A model generated the notes under the pieces. That model did not search any database. It saw only the letters and a program-made list of their open reading frames with translations, and was not told the DNA's origin. This document shows positions 13,191 to 27,666 of a DNA stretch of 64,000 nt, piece by piece. The translations under genes were made by a program, and so were the position numbers. Each line of letters opens with the position of its first letter. Position 1 is the first letter of the stretch. The DNA is from Aphidius gifuensis. Lineage: Eukaryota; Arthropoda; Insecta; Hymenoptera; Braconidae. The DNA lies in NCBI RefSeq assembly GCF_014905175.1, contig NC_057788.1, positions 5,146,001-5,210,000 of the forward strand. The letters run 5' to 3'.

Positions 13191-15027
13191 CTTTATTTCA
13201 GGGTGCAACAAACATTAAAACAAACATTCATCATTTCTCCTTCGGCAAGTTTAACTTTTTTTTCAACGTTTTTACTTTACGATACAAATACTTTTTCAAA
13301 AATATACGCAATACATATAGAGATACAAAATTTTTCAAAGGGTCGGCCACCTTCAACCTCGTCACAATTTATCTTAGTCCTTCTTTTATATAACATTTCA
13401 ATCGTACGAACTCTGTCAGATTTACTTACATCAAAAGTTCTTCTTCATATACATCAGCATACAATACTTGGCAATTTGCTCTTTCTATATATTTTTTTTT
13501 TTTTTATTCTTTTCATCCGCTCGATGACAGTTAGATAAATGAATTGAGACACACGCAGTCTGATGTATTGAATTTTCACGAATATAATTTTTTATTTACG
13601 CATGGTTATCCATGTCACAGAAAACATAAGACTGTATATATTGATTTTAATTTATTGAGTATATAGAATAGGGAAAAAAAAAGTTTCGTTTTACAAAGAG
13701 TAATCCGGAGTAATCTTCTGATGTTTGTCCGGAAGTTTCAGGCGCATTGAAATTATTATAACATCGCTGATGAAAATTTTACTCTGTTAAAAGTAATTAT
13801 GAATTAATGCTCTGTGAATGTAATCACAATGATAATATAAAAAATCACGTATAGCTAAAGCTTATTCATACTTTAACTTCAACATGTAAAATGTCTATTT
13901 CGTATATTTTCTCAATATTCCACTCCGCTTTTCCAATATCGAGGATTTTCGATGTCATACTTTAAGCAAAGTATATCTTTTATACTCAAAAATATATACC
14001 AAAAATTATTCCAAATGGATAAAAAAAAAAACCTTTAGCTGGATTTGTGGGAGAAACATTGCTTCATATTTTAAAGATTTTAGGATATATTTTTTCTCAT
14101 ATTTTATTATTGATGTTTATAAAAATACTGAATATATAAAATTTATTTGTATTTGTCGTATTTTTAATCAACATTAATATTTTTTTATATGACATTTTGT
14201 GTGAATAAACATAATAAAGTTTATCAATTAATTAACAAACTGAACAAATCACGAGTTGATGACTAAGTAAACTAAACGTGCAGATGGGGTTTACTTATTT
14301 TCAACGAGATACCTTTGCTTCTGGTTGAGTCACCTCTAATTAAATATTCCAAGCGGACAATGTTTACTTTGAAACCGTACTATAACATCGTAAATGTATG
14401 AGCTGTTAAAAAGTTTAACGATTGAAAAATTCAGTGTAAATTTCATTGAACCAACTGATAACGTGCCTAAATGGTCTGGCTTTTCTCGCAAAACTTGTGT
14501 TTATAAAACCAATTCGAAAAAGTATATAAATAAATAAGTAAATTCAAATAGACATTTGAAATCCTAACCCTTCTTGTACAATCAATTCAATAGTTTATTA
14601 AAATTTATAAACAACTTTATACTTTCAATGCAAATTACGTATTCATTGGTTTCTTGTTTGGAAAATTGTATTTCCTTATTGACACTTCCAATCATTGCGG
14701 AGAATACTTTTCAGTAATTGAAAAAAATAAATAAAATATCATTAATATTTTTTAATAAATAAAATAAAAATCATTTTACCGTTCAAATTAGAACAAGATT
14801 AGTTTAATCCAAGTCTCTATGACTTTCTGTCAACGTATCTGTCAAAAACATTTCATCGTTACTTCTGTTTCTTTTTTTGTTCTGGTTGTTGGTGTTTTTT
14901 TTTTTCTGAAGGTTTTGTGTTCCATGTTGTTTCGAAGTCAATCTACCCTGAAGCGATAGCATCGGGTGAAGACAGAACATGATTTGAGGGAGGAGATAGA
15001 GACAAAAAATAACGGGGGTAGCTTTTC

Positions 15028-15147
15028 ATGAATACACGACTCAATGCTTGGATGATTGATGAGGATTTACTGCTCATTGAGATCACCGAAAAGCTACCCA
15101 CTAATTTGTTTGTACAGTACACGTTTGTCAAGGGTTTTACATACTGA
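15028..15147 (+). CDS. possible small ORF, 39 codons
   Basis: ATG to TGA, with an acidic, protein-like N-terminal half (MNTRLNAWMIDEDLLLIEIT). An in-frame TAG lies three codons upstream, so the start is defined. The minus strand is also open here (14943-15236, 97 codons). The islet is GC-richer than its flanks and lies after a T-rich tract ending in TCTGAAG (14910-14920), which could be an acceptor for a non-coding or coding exon. Chance is a real alternative. Confidence 0.2.
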   Translation: MNTRLNAWMIDEDLLLIEITEKLPTNLFVQYTFVKGFTY

Positions 15148-15236
15148 TTTTTTGTTTTGTATTTGTTTATATATATTTTGTCTCTATAATTTTTTTCACG
15201 TGTCTCATGGAAATTTTGACAAAGAGCTCTATTCAA

Positions 15237-18200
15237 CTGGATCTAAAAATCAGTGAAACGATGAAGGAGAGCTCAATGTTGACTCAAGTAAATATAGTAA
15301 CTTGGGGAAACTTTTTGACATGCGGTTTGTATGTTATTTTCATGATGGTATATTGAAGAGAAAAACTATCTCAAAACTATATAATGACACTAAAAAATGT
15401 GTTATTATTAAATATTTTCAATCCCTCAAAAATAATCTTGTATATTTTTATTTTATTTTTTTTTTATGATTCTCTCATTGATTTATTAAAGCATCGTCTT
15501 CTTTTTTTTCATTTTCGTAACATCCGACATACCGGCACCACTACTAGTCCCAATGGAAATTTAAAATGTTTTTGTTTAATTTATATCAATCTGTCTAGTC
15601 AAATCAGTTTATATATGCGTTACTGTATAGAAATAAAAAATAAAAAAAAATATATGTATGTATAAATAAATTTTAAAAACAACGTGAAGATGTGTGGAAA
15701 AAAAAAAAATGAATGAAAAAAGATTGAATAAAATGGAAGGGTGTCGAGGAATAGTCGGTAAAAGAAAACACACGAAAAGATATATAAACTAACGGGGTTG
15801 TAAATTACAAAATTCAGTGGTTTAATATTTTTATTTTCTATTTTTGTAAACATAAAAATTATAGAAAAAGCGGTAAATTCAAAAAAAAAAAAAAAGACAT
15901 TGTGGTGACAGGTTGTGATGATTGTTCCGTATATTTTTGTTTGTTAGGGTTTCAATAGCAGATGTGTCACAGTTGGAAAATATATATTTCAAAGAAAAAT
16001 AATACATCTTTTATTATTTATTTATTTGTTTTTTTTATTTGTACTTAAATTTTTTCAAGAGACTAAATAAAATAAATAAATAATAATTAGGAGTCTTTAT
16101 ATAATTCAGAAAGATTTAAAAAAATTTTCAAACAAAAAATTTAAATAAATTAACCTTATTTGAATTTTGTAATTATTTCAGGCATTTTTATAACTCGATC
16201 CGCTTATGCATTATTATTTTTTTTTCTTTCTTTTTGTAGTAAATAAAAGATTAAAAGAATAAAAGAAAAAAAATATATATTTGTGGGTGAAAGATAACGG
16301 GCTTTTAATATGCATATGTGTGAATAATATTTCGTTAAAAATTGTGCGACGAGGGATAATATATTTTTGATGGCAATGAATATATACAAAGAGGGTTTTT
16401 AAAAAAAAAAAAAATGGATAAAATACAGTATTGGTTATGACTGCATTATGATAAAACCAACAAAATTTTTTCAACATGATGAAATAAAATTCATTTGGAT
16501 CAAGAAATTTGCATGAGCCAATCTGAGGATAATAAAACATGGGGGAAGACTCGACGTTGAAAAAAGTGGTGAAACAAAAATATTCACGACAAGCAATATG
16601 TGTATGAGTATTGCTTCAATGTGCACATAACCACAATTTTATCCCTCGCGAAAATTTCGTTTTTTTTTTTGCCTTTTATTTTGTGATAAGCTTTGTGATA
16701 TACGTGCATGTATGTTTTCAGAATTATTATTATCATGATAATTATTATACATTTTTTTCTTCGTTCGTAAAATACAAAAAAATAACAAAAACATTTACTA
16801 GATGCATATTTATTATATGCATGTTTGTATTCAAACATACTTGCATCACTGATTCTTTTTAAAAAATTTATATATTAAAAAGAAAAAAAAAAATAATCTA
16901 GATGGTTTAAAGTCATTTCAGCTTCGTGAAGATAAAGTTTTGATAAGTATATTCAAATATACAACTTGCAAAAAGCATTAGTTAATTAGTTTTGAAAAAA
17001 TTTCCTCCGGGCTTTAAAAATAAATAAAAAACTTTTACTGAAAAGCAGTTTTGAGCGTATATATATTTTTCTTTTTTTAAAAAAGCAAAACCTCCTACGA
17101 ATATAAAGAACCCTCCAATTTTTCAAGACATGCACAATTTCCAACAGTGAATTTCTCTTTTTCATTTGCTGTCAGCTAATTATAATCAACCAACATCCTC
17201 TTATTTTTGTTTTGTTTTTATTTTTTGTTTTATATATCAAGTGCGGTAGGTAGGTGGGATATTTATGCCACCCGTTAAGGGTAAACCCACGAAAATTATT
17301 GAGCGAAAACATTCATGGTTTTTCCGACACAATGTGCACAAACTGCCACAACGATTTTGTATATATAATGCTACTGTATTTTGGTCTATATTTAAATGAC
17401 AAAGAATTTAACGTGTTTATCTTGCCGCACCCTTTTTTTTTATATATCTTCTTCTCTGTATTTTTGTGTTTTTCCTACTTTAAAGTCGTAACAAGTGGGC
17501 AATGGTTACGCCCTTTCGTGTCATAACGAAATCATGGATCTTAGAATAGCTATTCTTGTGAAAATAACCCATTCATAACGATGAGTTTAAATATAAGTTA
17601 AAAATATTTACCCAAGTCATGTGTCACTATAAAACATCATTTTTTAAAAAATTTTCCTTATTTATATATTCAAAAAAAAAAACAAAATAAATATATATTT
17701 TATAGAAACACATAGCAGGAAAATAGTAAAAATGCCATATTGAATGTCATCCGGTAGATGAAAAATATATAACATATTTTTCAGCAATAAAAATATCTAA
17801 ATATCTTTTTTTTTGTTTAACATTTACTAATAATTTTTTATGTCAAATGTGTGTCCTATATATACAAACTAAAAATACCAGCCGGAAATATAATTATTAA
17901 TTAATTCATTGTATAATTATATATTATTTCTTTTAAATATATAAATAATATAAAATCATACAAAGATAAGTTTAAAAATATATATATATTAAAATATAAA
18001 TATAAAAATATTGGATGAAAGATATAAGTTTAGAAGTAACTTTAAATTGTAGCTTTAAATGCAATAAATCTCGTAATTTTGTAGTATAGCAAGTGTGAAT
18101 ATGTATGCAACACAAGGAAACGAAAAAGAGAAATAAAATGAGACTGATTATTATTTTCCTCAACACCATGGCTATAAATTCGCACAAATCCTCCCTTGAT

Positions 18201-18737
18201 ATTGCCAAGTTGTAAGCGTGCACGATTGGCGAAATATAAGTATAGATATATATATATTTATGTCTCATCTCGTTTCTTCAATTCACGCTTCTTGGTAAAA
18301 TTGTGTCGTATAGAAAAATTAAAGCTATATATATTTTATATTCGAAATAATGTTTTGTAAAGTTGGTGCAAAATATAAATATAGATTCTTTTTTTTGAGT
18401 GAGACAAATATGGTCCATCATATTATTGTTTAAAACGCACTTGTTTATATAGATTACACTCTAACACACACATACAAATATATTTATGTGGTCTAAGAGA
18501 CCACACCTGTGATCAAAGTTATCATATACCAACTGGTACAAAAGGTCTTATCTACAGGAATCCAACAAAAGTAACAGTGGAATTACCAAAATTAAACCAG
18601 TCTTCTATTTCTACCTTTCTCTAATTTTGTCTCTCTCAAATGGAAAGCATCACCTCAGTCTTTTAACGGACATATATATATCCAAGTATTTGATACCCTT
18701 AATCTACCTTCTTCTTATTTTGTTCTTCTCCCTTCAG
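15237..18737. other. AT-rich non-coding stretch
   Basis: Dense A and T homopolymers. Open frames on either strand (for example 16204-16862 and 17254-17526) are rich in Phe, Tyr and Ile because they read T-rich DNA, and I treat them as shadows of composition. No RNA gene or repeat array seen. Confidence 0.55.
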
Positions 18738-18794
18738 TCCACCCCCTTCACGCGCACTTTGGATAAGCGACAACTACTAGTATAGCAAGAGCAA
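18738..18794 (+). other. candidate non-coding exon with near-consensus splice sites
   Basis: A 57-nt segment is bounded by one of the best acceptors in the window (TTTTGTTCTTCTCCCTTCAG) and a consensus donor (GCAA then GTAAGT). All three frames contain a stop, so it would be a 5' UTR exon, a terminal coding piece or part of a non-coding RNA. Immediately downstream (18807-19058) a plus-strand frame runs through a GC-richer stretch, with ATG at 18825 and a translation starting MGLGHVKAPTGIALGSIF. Confidence 0.35.
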
Positions 18795-18824
18795 GTAAGT
18801 TAATGCCCATTGCACGAAGACCAG

Positions 18825-19058
18825 ATGGGTTTGGGACACGTCAAGGCACCAACGGGTATAGCGCTTGGTTCAATCTTCACAGAACGTGATCTGTTCAACG
18901 TCCGTGGCAAGAGACTCTCGTGTAATTTAACTCAATCTCACTCATACAACCTCTATATCTTTCTCACTCTTGGTTATATATATGTATATATATTTCCGCA
19001 TCAGATCATGCTTCAGTATCGTTGGATACACTATACAGAATATAACATGCTCAACTGA
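18825..19058 (+). CDS. possible small ORF downstream of a splice-like donor
   Basis: ATG-initiated frame of 77 codons. The first 40 or so residues are protein-like (GSIFTERDLFNVRGKRLSCN), while the rest reads (TA)n-rich DNA as Tyr/Ile. It begins only about 30 nt after the GTAAGT donor at 18795, so it would be intronic if that donor is used. Family unknown. Confidence 0.2.
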   Translation: MGLGHVKAPTGIALGSIFTERDLFNVRGKRLSCNLTQSHSYNLYIFLTLGYIYVYIFPHQIMLQYRWIHYTEYNMLN

Positions 19059-22000
19059 ATACCATTTAATTCTGAATTGGACTGTATAACTTGGGAATTG
19101 TAACTTTACGACATTTCAAATTATACAATGAAATTGTATTTTTTATTTTATTTATTTCAATGTGATTATTATATTTTAATTAATGTTAAATAATTATTAC
19201 TGATTACTTTTTAATATCAAAATAAATAAAAACTCATTAAAATATAAAATTGTGAGATTATTATGATTTTATGACTCAACAACTTTATATATAAGTATAT
19301 AATTTACTAGAAAAATTTAAAATATTATCTTGGATTTGTGAATTTTATTAAAATTATTTTCATTTAGTTTTTTTGTAAAATTAATTTTATACTAAGACTG
19401 ATAAAGTATAAATAAAAAAAAAATAATAATAATTTTTTCATCAAGGCACGTTATATACTGATGGTATTTTTAAAAGAAATATATATCTATGCCAAATGAA
19501 AATCGTCGAGGGAATTCACTCGCTAATTCACCACCATTATATAAAAAAAGGGTTAATATATAATTTTTTTTTTTTTTCAACTGTATAGTTAGTATACTTT
19601 TTTTTAACCCTTAAATAACTCTTCATTGGTCCACCCCATCATCATCATATTTTTACAAGCCCCTATTCATTTTTCATGCAATGTTATATTGAATTTTTTT
19701 TCTCTTTTTCAGTTTGTATAAGTGCGCGTAATAATTTCTGATTTTTATATGTTAATATTAATACATGATAAAAATTCTTTTTTCGAGATTCATACACTCA
19801 TTAGTAATGACTCATTAGGATAACGAAGAAAAATATATATTTTCATTTGAGATATTCAACAACGTGCCATACTTCAATACAAGGACTTTTTATTTCTTCG
19901 TTTTTAATTATTTTTCATATTTATATATAAACACCCTCGACTTGGCTGTTGACTGGGGATATTTCTCGTCTTTTTTGTAACGCTTTCAATGTCATATATA
20001 CAGTAATAATGCTTATACGCCTCTTGCAAAGTTTTAAAAGATGAAAAGCTTGTGAAAAAAAATTATAAAAAAAAATATATGCATTTATAAATTGAAGGGT
20101 GGAAAAGAAATCCAAAATGCAATACGTATGAGTTTGAAATGATGCTTACTTGACAAATAATGAATATACAAGCAGGTTTTTTTTTCTTTTTTTTTTCAAA
20201 TTTCAAAATTAAAAATGTTAAGTGATATTAATTGTTAATTAGGGAGTGCCTTGACTATAGTTACCAGGGCTTCAGCACGTATTGCCTTTAGGTATGTATT
20301 TTTATAATTTCCAAGTGGAAGTTGAGTATAAATTAATGACGTTACCTTGACTACCTGCCTTGAAATCTTTATTTTATATATCATTCATTTCTACCCATTA
20401 TCGTATTTTGTTTTTTTATTTCCATTTCAATTTCACATAATAATTATTATGTTTGCATTGTATTATTTTATATTTTTTTTCTTTCGTATTATTTATATTT
20501 GAAATTCAATAATCTTGTGTAGTCAACGACTGCATTTTGTATAATGTTCAAGTGGTTCGAAAGTCAAACAAAAGATACTCTTCATTTTAATTAATAATTA
20601 TTAATTAACGTCTACAATATTTTTGATAATATTATTTTATTATTCGACATTATATAAGGAGATACTGTGAAGCATTCAGTGAGTATATGCAATTAGAGGT
20701 TAAAATTATTAAAGCCCTTGGGGTATATACCATTATCATTACATTTTGTAACTAATGACGTGGTTGACCTATATTTCAATATGTCATGTGGTTGTATATT
20801 TATATTTACAACTTATATACACTCATGAAACACACAAAATGAGACAAGATATTTGTCATTGAAGTTGCCCTCAGTTAAAAAAAAATAAAAAAAAAAACTA
20901 TATGCTATCCAGACATCGTATTTTATCATTAATAATCTAGAGTGAGTGAGGGCATTCCAAATTATGACGAAGAGACGCATTTCTCATAAGGTATAAACAA
21001 TTTTTTTTTCTTGTTGAATATTATTTCCATTATAATTTATAAATACCAAAGGGCTGTAAAATGAAATTATTAAAAAAAAAAGCATTGTAAATTAGGTCAC
21101 AAGTATAGAAATAACCATGAGGGAGAAAATTAATTCTAGAAAATTAAAATTCTATTTTTTATCTGAGTCGCATTTGTGGGCGTACTGTAAACTAAATTGA
21201 ATAAATAAAAATAGTTTAAATTAAAAAATAAATAATGATGACAACAATTTTAACTAATTGATAGTCTTGTGTCAACATTAAGAATATTTTTTTTTTTTAA
21301 TTTTATTCCATTGACTGAAGAATGAACAAAAAAAAGAAAATATGTATATTGAATTTGAATGAGTGTAATGCAGCACGTAACATGCTATCTATATTTTAAT
21401 CAGTCATAATTAAATGAATATTTCATCTTGTGCTCTAACGCACAAGAGGCATTTTCATGGGGTTTAACCATAACCAAGCAAAGTAGGGGGATAGTATTTT
21501 CATGCAAATCCGTGCCAGATTGGAAGACTGACGTGCGTTACAAGAATGACAAGGATAAAAATATATATATATTTACGTTGAGGGAAAAAATGATGTGCCT
21601 ATAGAGAACTACAGAAAATCATGGAGAGAATATATATATATATTTATACCAAGGGAGAGTCAAGTGTAAAGGGTGCGAGTTTAAAGTTTGAGAGAGTTTA
21701 AAGGGCGAGAAGATAGAAAAGTCGTAATTTTAAATATACGCGCAGATGTATGACTTGAAAAAAAAAAATAAATAAATAAAAAAGTAAATCAAATTTAAGC
21801 ATAGACTTATATGACGAATATTTTATGACCAACGTGATCTTTTTTTATTAATCGAATATCATAAAAAAAATCACAATATGTTGAGCATCGAGTAGAATAA
21901 TTTTGACGTATATATTTATGAAGAAAAAATATAATAAATGTATATTAAATTTGAAAGAAAAAAAAATTAATTCAATTTTTATGAAATATACTTAAATAAT

Positions 22001-22650
22001 TTTATATTTCTTTAGTTTAATAATTTATGATTATTTACAACTTTGAGTTTGTAAATAATTTGTAAAATTATGACAGCGTGAAATGTAGAACGTTAAAAAG
22101 GTGAAAGTTTATAAAGAAACGCCAAACTTTGCCAATTTCACGATGGCCTTTGAACAAAATGTTGGCCAATTTTTTTTTAAAACCCTGTAGATGTATATAT
22201 ATATACAAAGTATCCTTGCATAGTGATGCAAATTTTTAACGGATATTATGCAAAAGAATATAAAAAGAAAAAAAAAATATTGAATAAAATAAAATGAAAT
22301 AAAGTAAGAATCGTAAAACTCGACATTGACAAATTAACAGTGGTTCATGGGTCAAAAATTTTCAACAATTTTCATTAATTTTATCATAAATTTGTTACAC
22401 AATATTCCCCTTCAAATGACCAATATTTAATTTAATTTAATATTCATCAATTATGTTGTTAAAAAAAAAAAAAAAAAAAAATGCATAAATAAAAAATCCC
22501 AAATGCAATATATTCAATCATAATTATATCTCAAATGAAAATAAAAAAATTACGAGTTAATTTAACTGTAATATTTAAAAAATTACAGTTAAAATAATAT
22601 ACACTAAAGTTACTTTTGCACATTGCATTCTAAAAATAATTTTTAAAATC
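19059..22650. other. AT-rich non-coding stretch
   Basis: Contains a possible 49-nt microexon at 20243-20291 (weak acceptor, good GTATGT donor) and an 8-bp perfect hairpin with a 6-nt loop at 21426-21447. Neither is strong. Otherwise A/T runs only. Confidence 0.5.
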
Positions 22651-22654
22651 TTGT

Positions 22655-22805
22655 AACGAAATCTAAGGTCACGAGTTCGATCCCCTCACGCACTAGGAAA
22701 AACATCCAGCTATTTCTAGATTCACGAATTTTGTATCTTTGCCATTAAACTTTTCTTAGCATCATTTGTATTGGTTGAGTACATTCAACTCAACACCCAA
22801 AAATT
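22655..22805 (+). mobile_element. tRNA-derived SINE-like fragment
   Basis: At 22665-22685 the sequence AAGGTCACGAGTTCGATCCCC matches the variable loop and T arm of a tRNA, including a Pol III B box (GTTCGATCC). No A box or anticodon arm is visible upstream, where the DNA is plain AT-rich, so a functional tRNA is excluded. The 100 bp that follow are tRNA-unrelated and end in a perfect 7-bp hairpin (22774-22794) and a short A/T-rich tail, as in a 5'-truncated tRNA-derived SINE. Confidence 0.4.
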
Positions 22806-25800
22806 TTTTTAATCTTAATTGTGTAATATTTATCATTGTAAATATATCAACTATAAATAAATGCATTTTTTTTTTTTCTTTCGCTGCTTTCAAAAACGTA
22901 CATAGATAAATTATAAAAATATAAAACTATATATTTATAATAATTTAATATAAATATTGATTATAAAAATTTATATCATGTAATAAATTAAAATATAATC
23001 AATAATTATATATATAAATAAGTGTCGCGTTGTTAAAAATAAGTAGCTATAATAAAACGATGCATCGATGCAAAAGAAAAACAAGCAAGATGGATCACCT
23101 TGCTTGTTGTAAAAAAAAAAAAATAAGAAAATTAAATTTATCTATGTATTCTATATAGGTAAAAAGAGGGAGAGACACCACTGGTCTTCCAAGACAGCTT
23201 AACGTTTTTCATGCTGTTTTATGCAGGTTTCTTTGCACTGTAAGTTCACTTGACTATCCTCTTATCCCCAGTATTAATTAATTTAATTAAGTCCAATTAG
23301 TAGTTAGTCTTTGTCTTATCCATGCTTTTTCTTTTCTTCAAGTTTTACCCTCCTTGATGAGTCGATGATGTTACATGACAACATGACACATTGTATTTTT
23401 GAAACCTTTGATATTATAGACCAAAGAAAATAAATTCAAAGGTAAATTTTTATTATTATTATTATTTATTTGACGTTTGATATTTCATCATACAATACTT
23501 ATTTATTTTTTCTTTCATTTGCTATTTTTAATTGCCAAACAAGAAATACAAAAAACCATTATACGAAAATAAGGAAAAAAAAAACCCTCGCGTTTTCTAA
23601 TTAAAGCCTGGTTCCTGAATTTAAAATAAATCTGACGTTTTTTTCCTTTTTTTTTTTGAAACTTATTTTAATTCATGTGTAAAGAGTTTTGACTTTTTTT
23701 TTGTTTTTTTTTTTCTTGAATATTTTAAATTTATTTTTTCCATATTAATCGTATATATACTTAACATATATTTTTTATTTTTCTTTCTGTTATCGTGTTG
23801 AGATGTGTATAGTCAGAAGAAAAAAAAGGAAAAAGAAAAAAAAATTTGTAATAACAGTTTAGCTTTCTTTTGATGTTTTAAAAAATAAAAAAAATTATAA
23901 AACATATTTTTATTTTCATTTGTTTCAATCTATTATGCTTATTTAAACATTTTCAGTTGAACAAACTTGTGCATAAAAAATAAAAACAAAATGAAAAAAG
24001 AGAACAGTATCTTATTATACCAACTCACCAAGTTTATTAGTAGAATTTGGAATTCAAAAGCTGAATTAAAAGCTTTTTGGCTTGAATGCAACAAAATATA
24101 TTATTTTGGCAAATACAACAGTTATTTAAGTTTATATTTGTATTATTTATTTTTTAAATTTAAATACTTGTTTTATAATTAAAATTATTTGAGTATTTAT
24201 CAAAAAATATATTTGCAATTTTGATTTTCGTTTTTTTTTAAATAAAAAAATATAGTTAATACATTCATTGTCTGATGAAAGCAATTATATCATCAGTAGA
24301 ATACCATGGATATATGACGGTTAAAACTTAAAAGTGTGGTTTTATAATATGCGAGGGTGAATTAAACTTTGTACAAGTTGAATTCAGGAAAACACTCTAA
24401 TTTCTCTTTCGTCCTTTTACTGGATTACTACGTTAATTTTCTTGCGTATAGTATTAAGAGATAGAAACTGTGGTATAATGAAGGAATATAGGCGCGATCA
24501 AGAAGACCTAAGAAACTATAAAAGAGAATTAGAGAGAGAGAGAAAATGAGAAAAACGATGACAACCACGAGTACATAGTCAAAAGTTGGATGGAAAATTC
24601 ATTTAACTTTAAGCTAATCGCAAATACTTGGTTGAAATGAGCGAACGAGAGAATAGTTACAAACACAATTACACATCATCCATATACGTTTTATATAATC
24701 ATAACAAAAAATAATAATAATAATAATGATTATAAAAGATATCTAGATGTCTCGTAATAATTATAACCATCACACACGATATGCTAGCATTTAAATTAAT
24801 TTTCTTTCTACTATTTTTCATCATATTTTAATACAAAAAAAAAAAAGTCATTGTCAATAGTCATTTAATTTTATAAACCTTCAAATAATAAATTCAAAAT
24901 CTCTTGAAAATTTTTTTTTTCTTTTCAAGAACTTCTTTTATAAAAACGTAGCTAAATTTTGAATATTTTTTTTATTCTTCAACTTGATATACTTCAAAAA
25001 CAAGACCTCTACTTTTAACGTCCTTAAAATCCTTAAAATAGACCCCACTTGTAAAAGCTCATTTTTTTTTTTTTTTTTCATGTAACTCGACCTATTGTTT
25101 AAAAAGCACGTTTGTGGTGGGTCGCATAATTTTTTTTTTTTTTTTTCGACAAACATAAGAGATTTTATTTCCTTGAGTGTATAAAAATAAATATTAAAAA
25201 AATCAAAAATTCTTTTTGTTTTTTAAATATGGAAATTTCAAAACTTTTGAGAATATATTGTTTTTTTTTTTTTTTCCAGAGTGAATAATCATTAACAAAA
25301 AAAGGTTAATTCATATCAAGAGAAAAAAAAAAATTTTAAATTAGCTATAATTTTATCAACGTATTTCTTTTGAAAAAAAAAATATTTAAAAATGTTAAAA
25401 ATTACAATATACGTTAAGGGTGAAAAAAAAGAGCCAAAATAATAATAAATCAATAAATAAATAAAAATAAATAAAGGGAAATAAAATAAAAATAGGTAGG
25501 GACCGACACATCAATACATTTATCGAAACAAAAAAGGGGAAGCGATCGTGCTTTGATTGGCACGTGGATCGTTTGGTATTTTTAAGAGCACATCCAACTG
25601 TTATATCAGTATATCGCGACTATACGTATATTATTCCCATTGGAACCTCCTAGCAGTAATGTTACAAGGCCGTAAAATAAAACTCGACCAAAAAAAAAAA
25701 AAGGGAGTGGTAAACGCATCGATGCTTAAAAGCATCATAACGTACAATGGTAAACGGAAGAAAATAAAAAAAAAAAATATAATATATATATACACATTTT

Positions 25801-27666
25801 TCTGCTTTTACGGTTAAATTTTCTTTCATAGCTGTTTTCATTACATTTACCTCACAACATTATGATACGCTCTGATAAACTATAATATTTTTATAAACAC
25901 TTTTGTTACTCCCATAAAACCATTTGCCATAAAAATTGTATACTATGCACAACGAGAAACTATCAGTTATTTAATTAATTAACTAATTAAATTACTTAAT
26001 AAAAAATATATAAATAAATTTGTTAAACAATTCAAGTACACGTCAACCCTAAATATATATTAATTAAATTTATTTTATTAAAATTATTTGAACAGCTCTA
26101 GCTGGTCCAAGCTATTTCAATATTTTCATAATTTTACTGGTATAATATTTTATTTCATTAAAATTGTTTTGTTGTTATTATGTCCTTTTTTTTTCTTCAT
26201 AATTTTATTATGCATATAAAATTATTTATATTTTAATGTTTGACCATAGAGAACTGACGAAAGAGTGTGTGTATATGTTATCCGGAAAATTAAACCATGG
26301 TGCAACCACTCATACAGTCCCGCTTTTCATTTCCCTATATTTACTTTTCATCTAGTACTCATGGTTGAAGAGTTTCAAGTTATGCACACCCGAGGAAATA
26401 TTACAGATTACAAACCACTGGTGGCAGTATAGTGTATCCACGCTTTATTATCTCAGAGTTGTTGAATTTTTTTTTTTTTTTTTATAACGTGAGTAAAAAC
26501 AGTCTCAGTAGTTTTCATACTATAACATGGAATACCCTCAAGCATTTTCATATTTATTATCACCGTGTCGTCATATTTATACCGATTGATAGTTCAAGAC
26601 TTTAAGTTAACTCAACAGAAAAATCAACTGTATATTGATTTGATTTTTATTCATTTTTAATGTTAACATATCAATTTTTTTCATTTTTTTTTTTTTTCTA
26701 TTTACAATTATCTAATTTAATAATTTTAAATTCTACCATGAATTGGCATTTTAATGATTTAAAAATATTTGAAATAATAAATATGGTAAAGTCCTCGAAA
26801 TAAATGACTCGTTTTGATGCAATTAAACAAAGAAATAAAATAAAAAATAAAAAAGTTGCAATGATTGTAAATACCAATATAATAAAACAAGTCATTAACG
26901 ATTAAAATTAATGACAATAACTATAAATATCTGTAGATTAATTTTATTGATATTTTTAAAAGATGTAATAAAAAATAATTTATCATTATTTTAAAGTTTT
27001 CTTTGTCAATTTATCATTTCTTGTATGGTAAAGTTTTGCGGTATGAAATGAGATAACAAATTTTACTACAAGACTATAATACAACAAAAGTTTTATGATG
27101 TACAAACTATGACATGACCTTGTCTAAAAAAATATATAAATAACGACCTTGTACTAAATTTTCATGTGAGTACAAAATTTTGTTGATGTAAGAACTATAT
27201 AATTTTCTGCAATGAATGTCATGGCCTCAGGTGTTTCATAACATATGTACATGTTATTAAAACTTTTAATGAATCAAATGTGTATTTCAATTTGCAATAT
27301 AAAAAAAAACAAAATATACTATATTGAATTATCTCTTTTCTTTTCTTTATGAATACTTGAAAATAATTTTTCAATAATAAATTATTGATAATAAAAAAAA
27401 TTAAGAAAATAAATAAATCAAAGAGTTTACGGTAATAATTTTCAAAGTACTTATAACTGTATAAATAAATTTTTTTTTTTAAAGTCATTCAATGACGTGT
27501 AGTTAATAAAAAAAAAAAAAAAAAAAAAAGAAGAAATTGTCTATCAAGTTGTTAATGAAATTTGTGAGTTAATTAATCTTGTGAATAATTTAAAATTGAA
27601 AGCACTTTGTGGTTTACATACATTGAACAATTGTTGGAAGTGTTAAATTTTATACCAGTTTTTTTT
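22806..27666. other. AT-rich non-coding stretch
   Basis: Many A and T runs, including 25060-25079 and 26469-26482; a (GA)n run near 24531-24545. The small open frames at 23967-24182 and 25557-25817 are A-rich with long Lys runs and have no splice support. Nothing else seen. Confidence 0.55.

Noticed and set aside
16204..16862. Several overlapping open frames on both strands of 80-110 codons
   Set aside because: Translations are Phe/Tyr/Ile and Lys runs produced by T- and A-rich tracts; no splice sites or balanced composition.
20243..20291. 49-nt segment with a GTATGT donor resembling a microexon
   Set aside because: The acceptor has no pyrimidine tract close to it and two of three frames are open, so the reading is not specific.
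21426..21447. Perfect 8-bp hairpin TCTTGTGC/GCACAAGA with a 6-nt loop
   Set aside because: Too short for a microRNA precursor, lacks the histone stem-loop sequence, and no adjacent gene gives it a role.
22665..22690. Possible intact tRNA gene
   Set aside because: Only the T-arm half is present; no D arm, anticodon arm or acceptor pairing can be made from the AT-rich upstream sequence.
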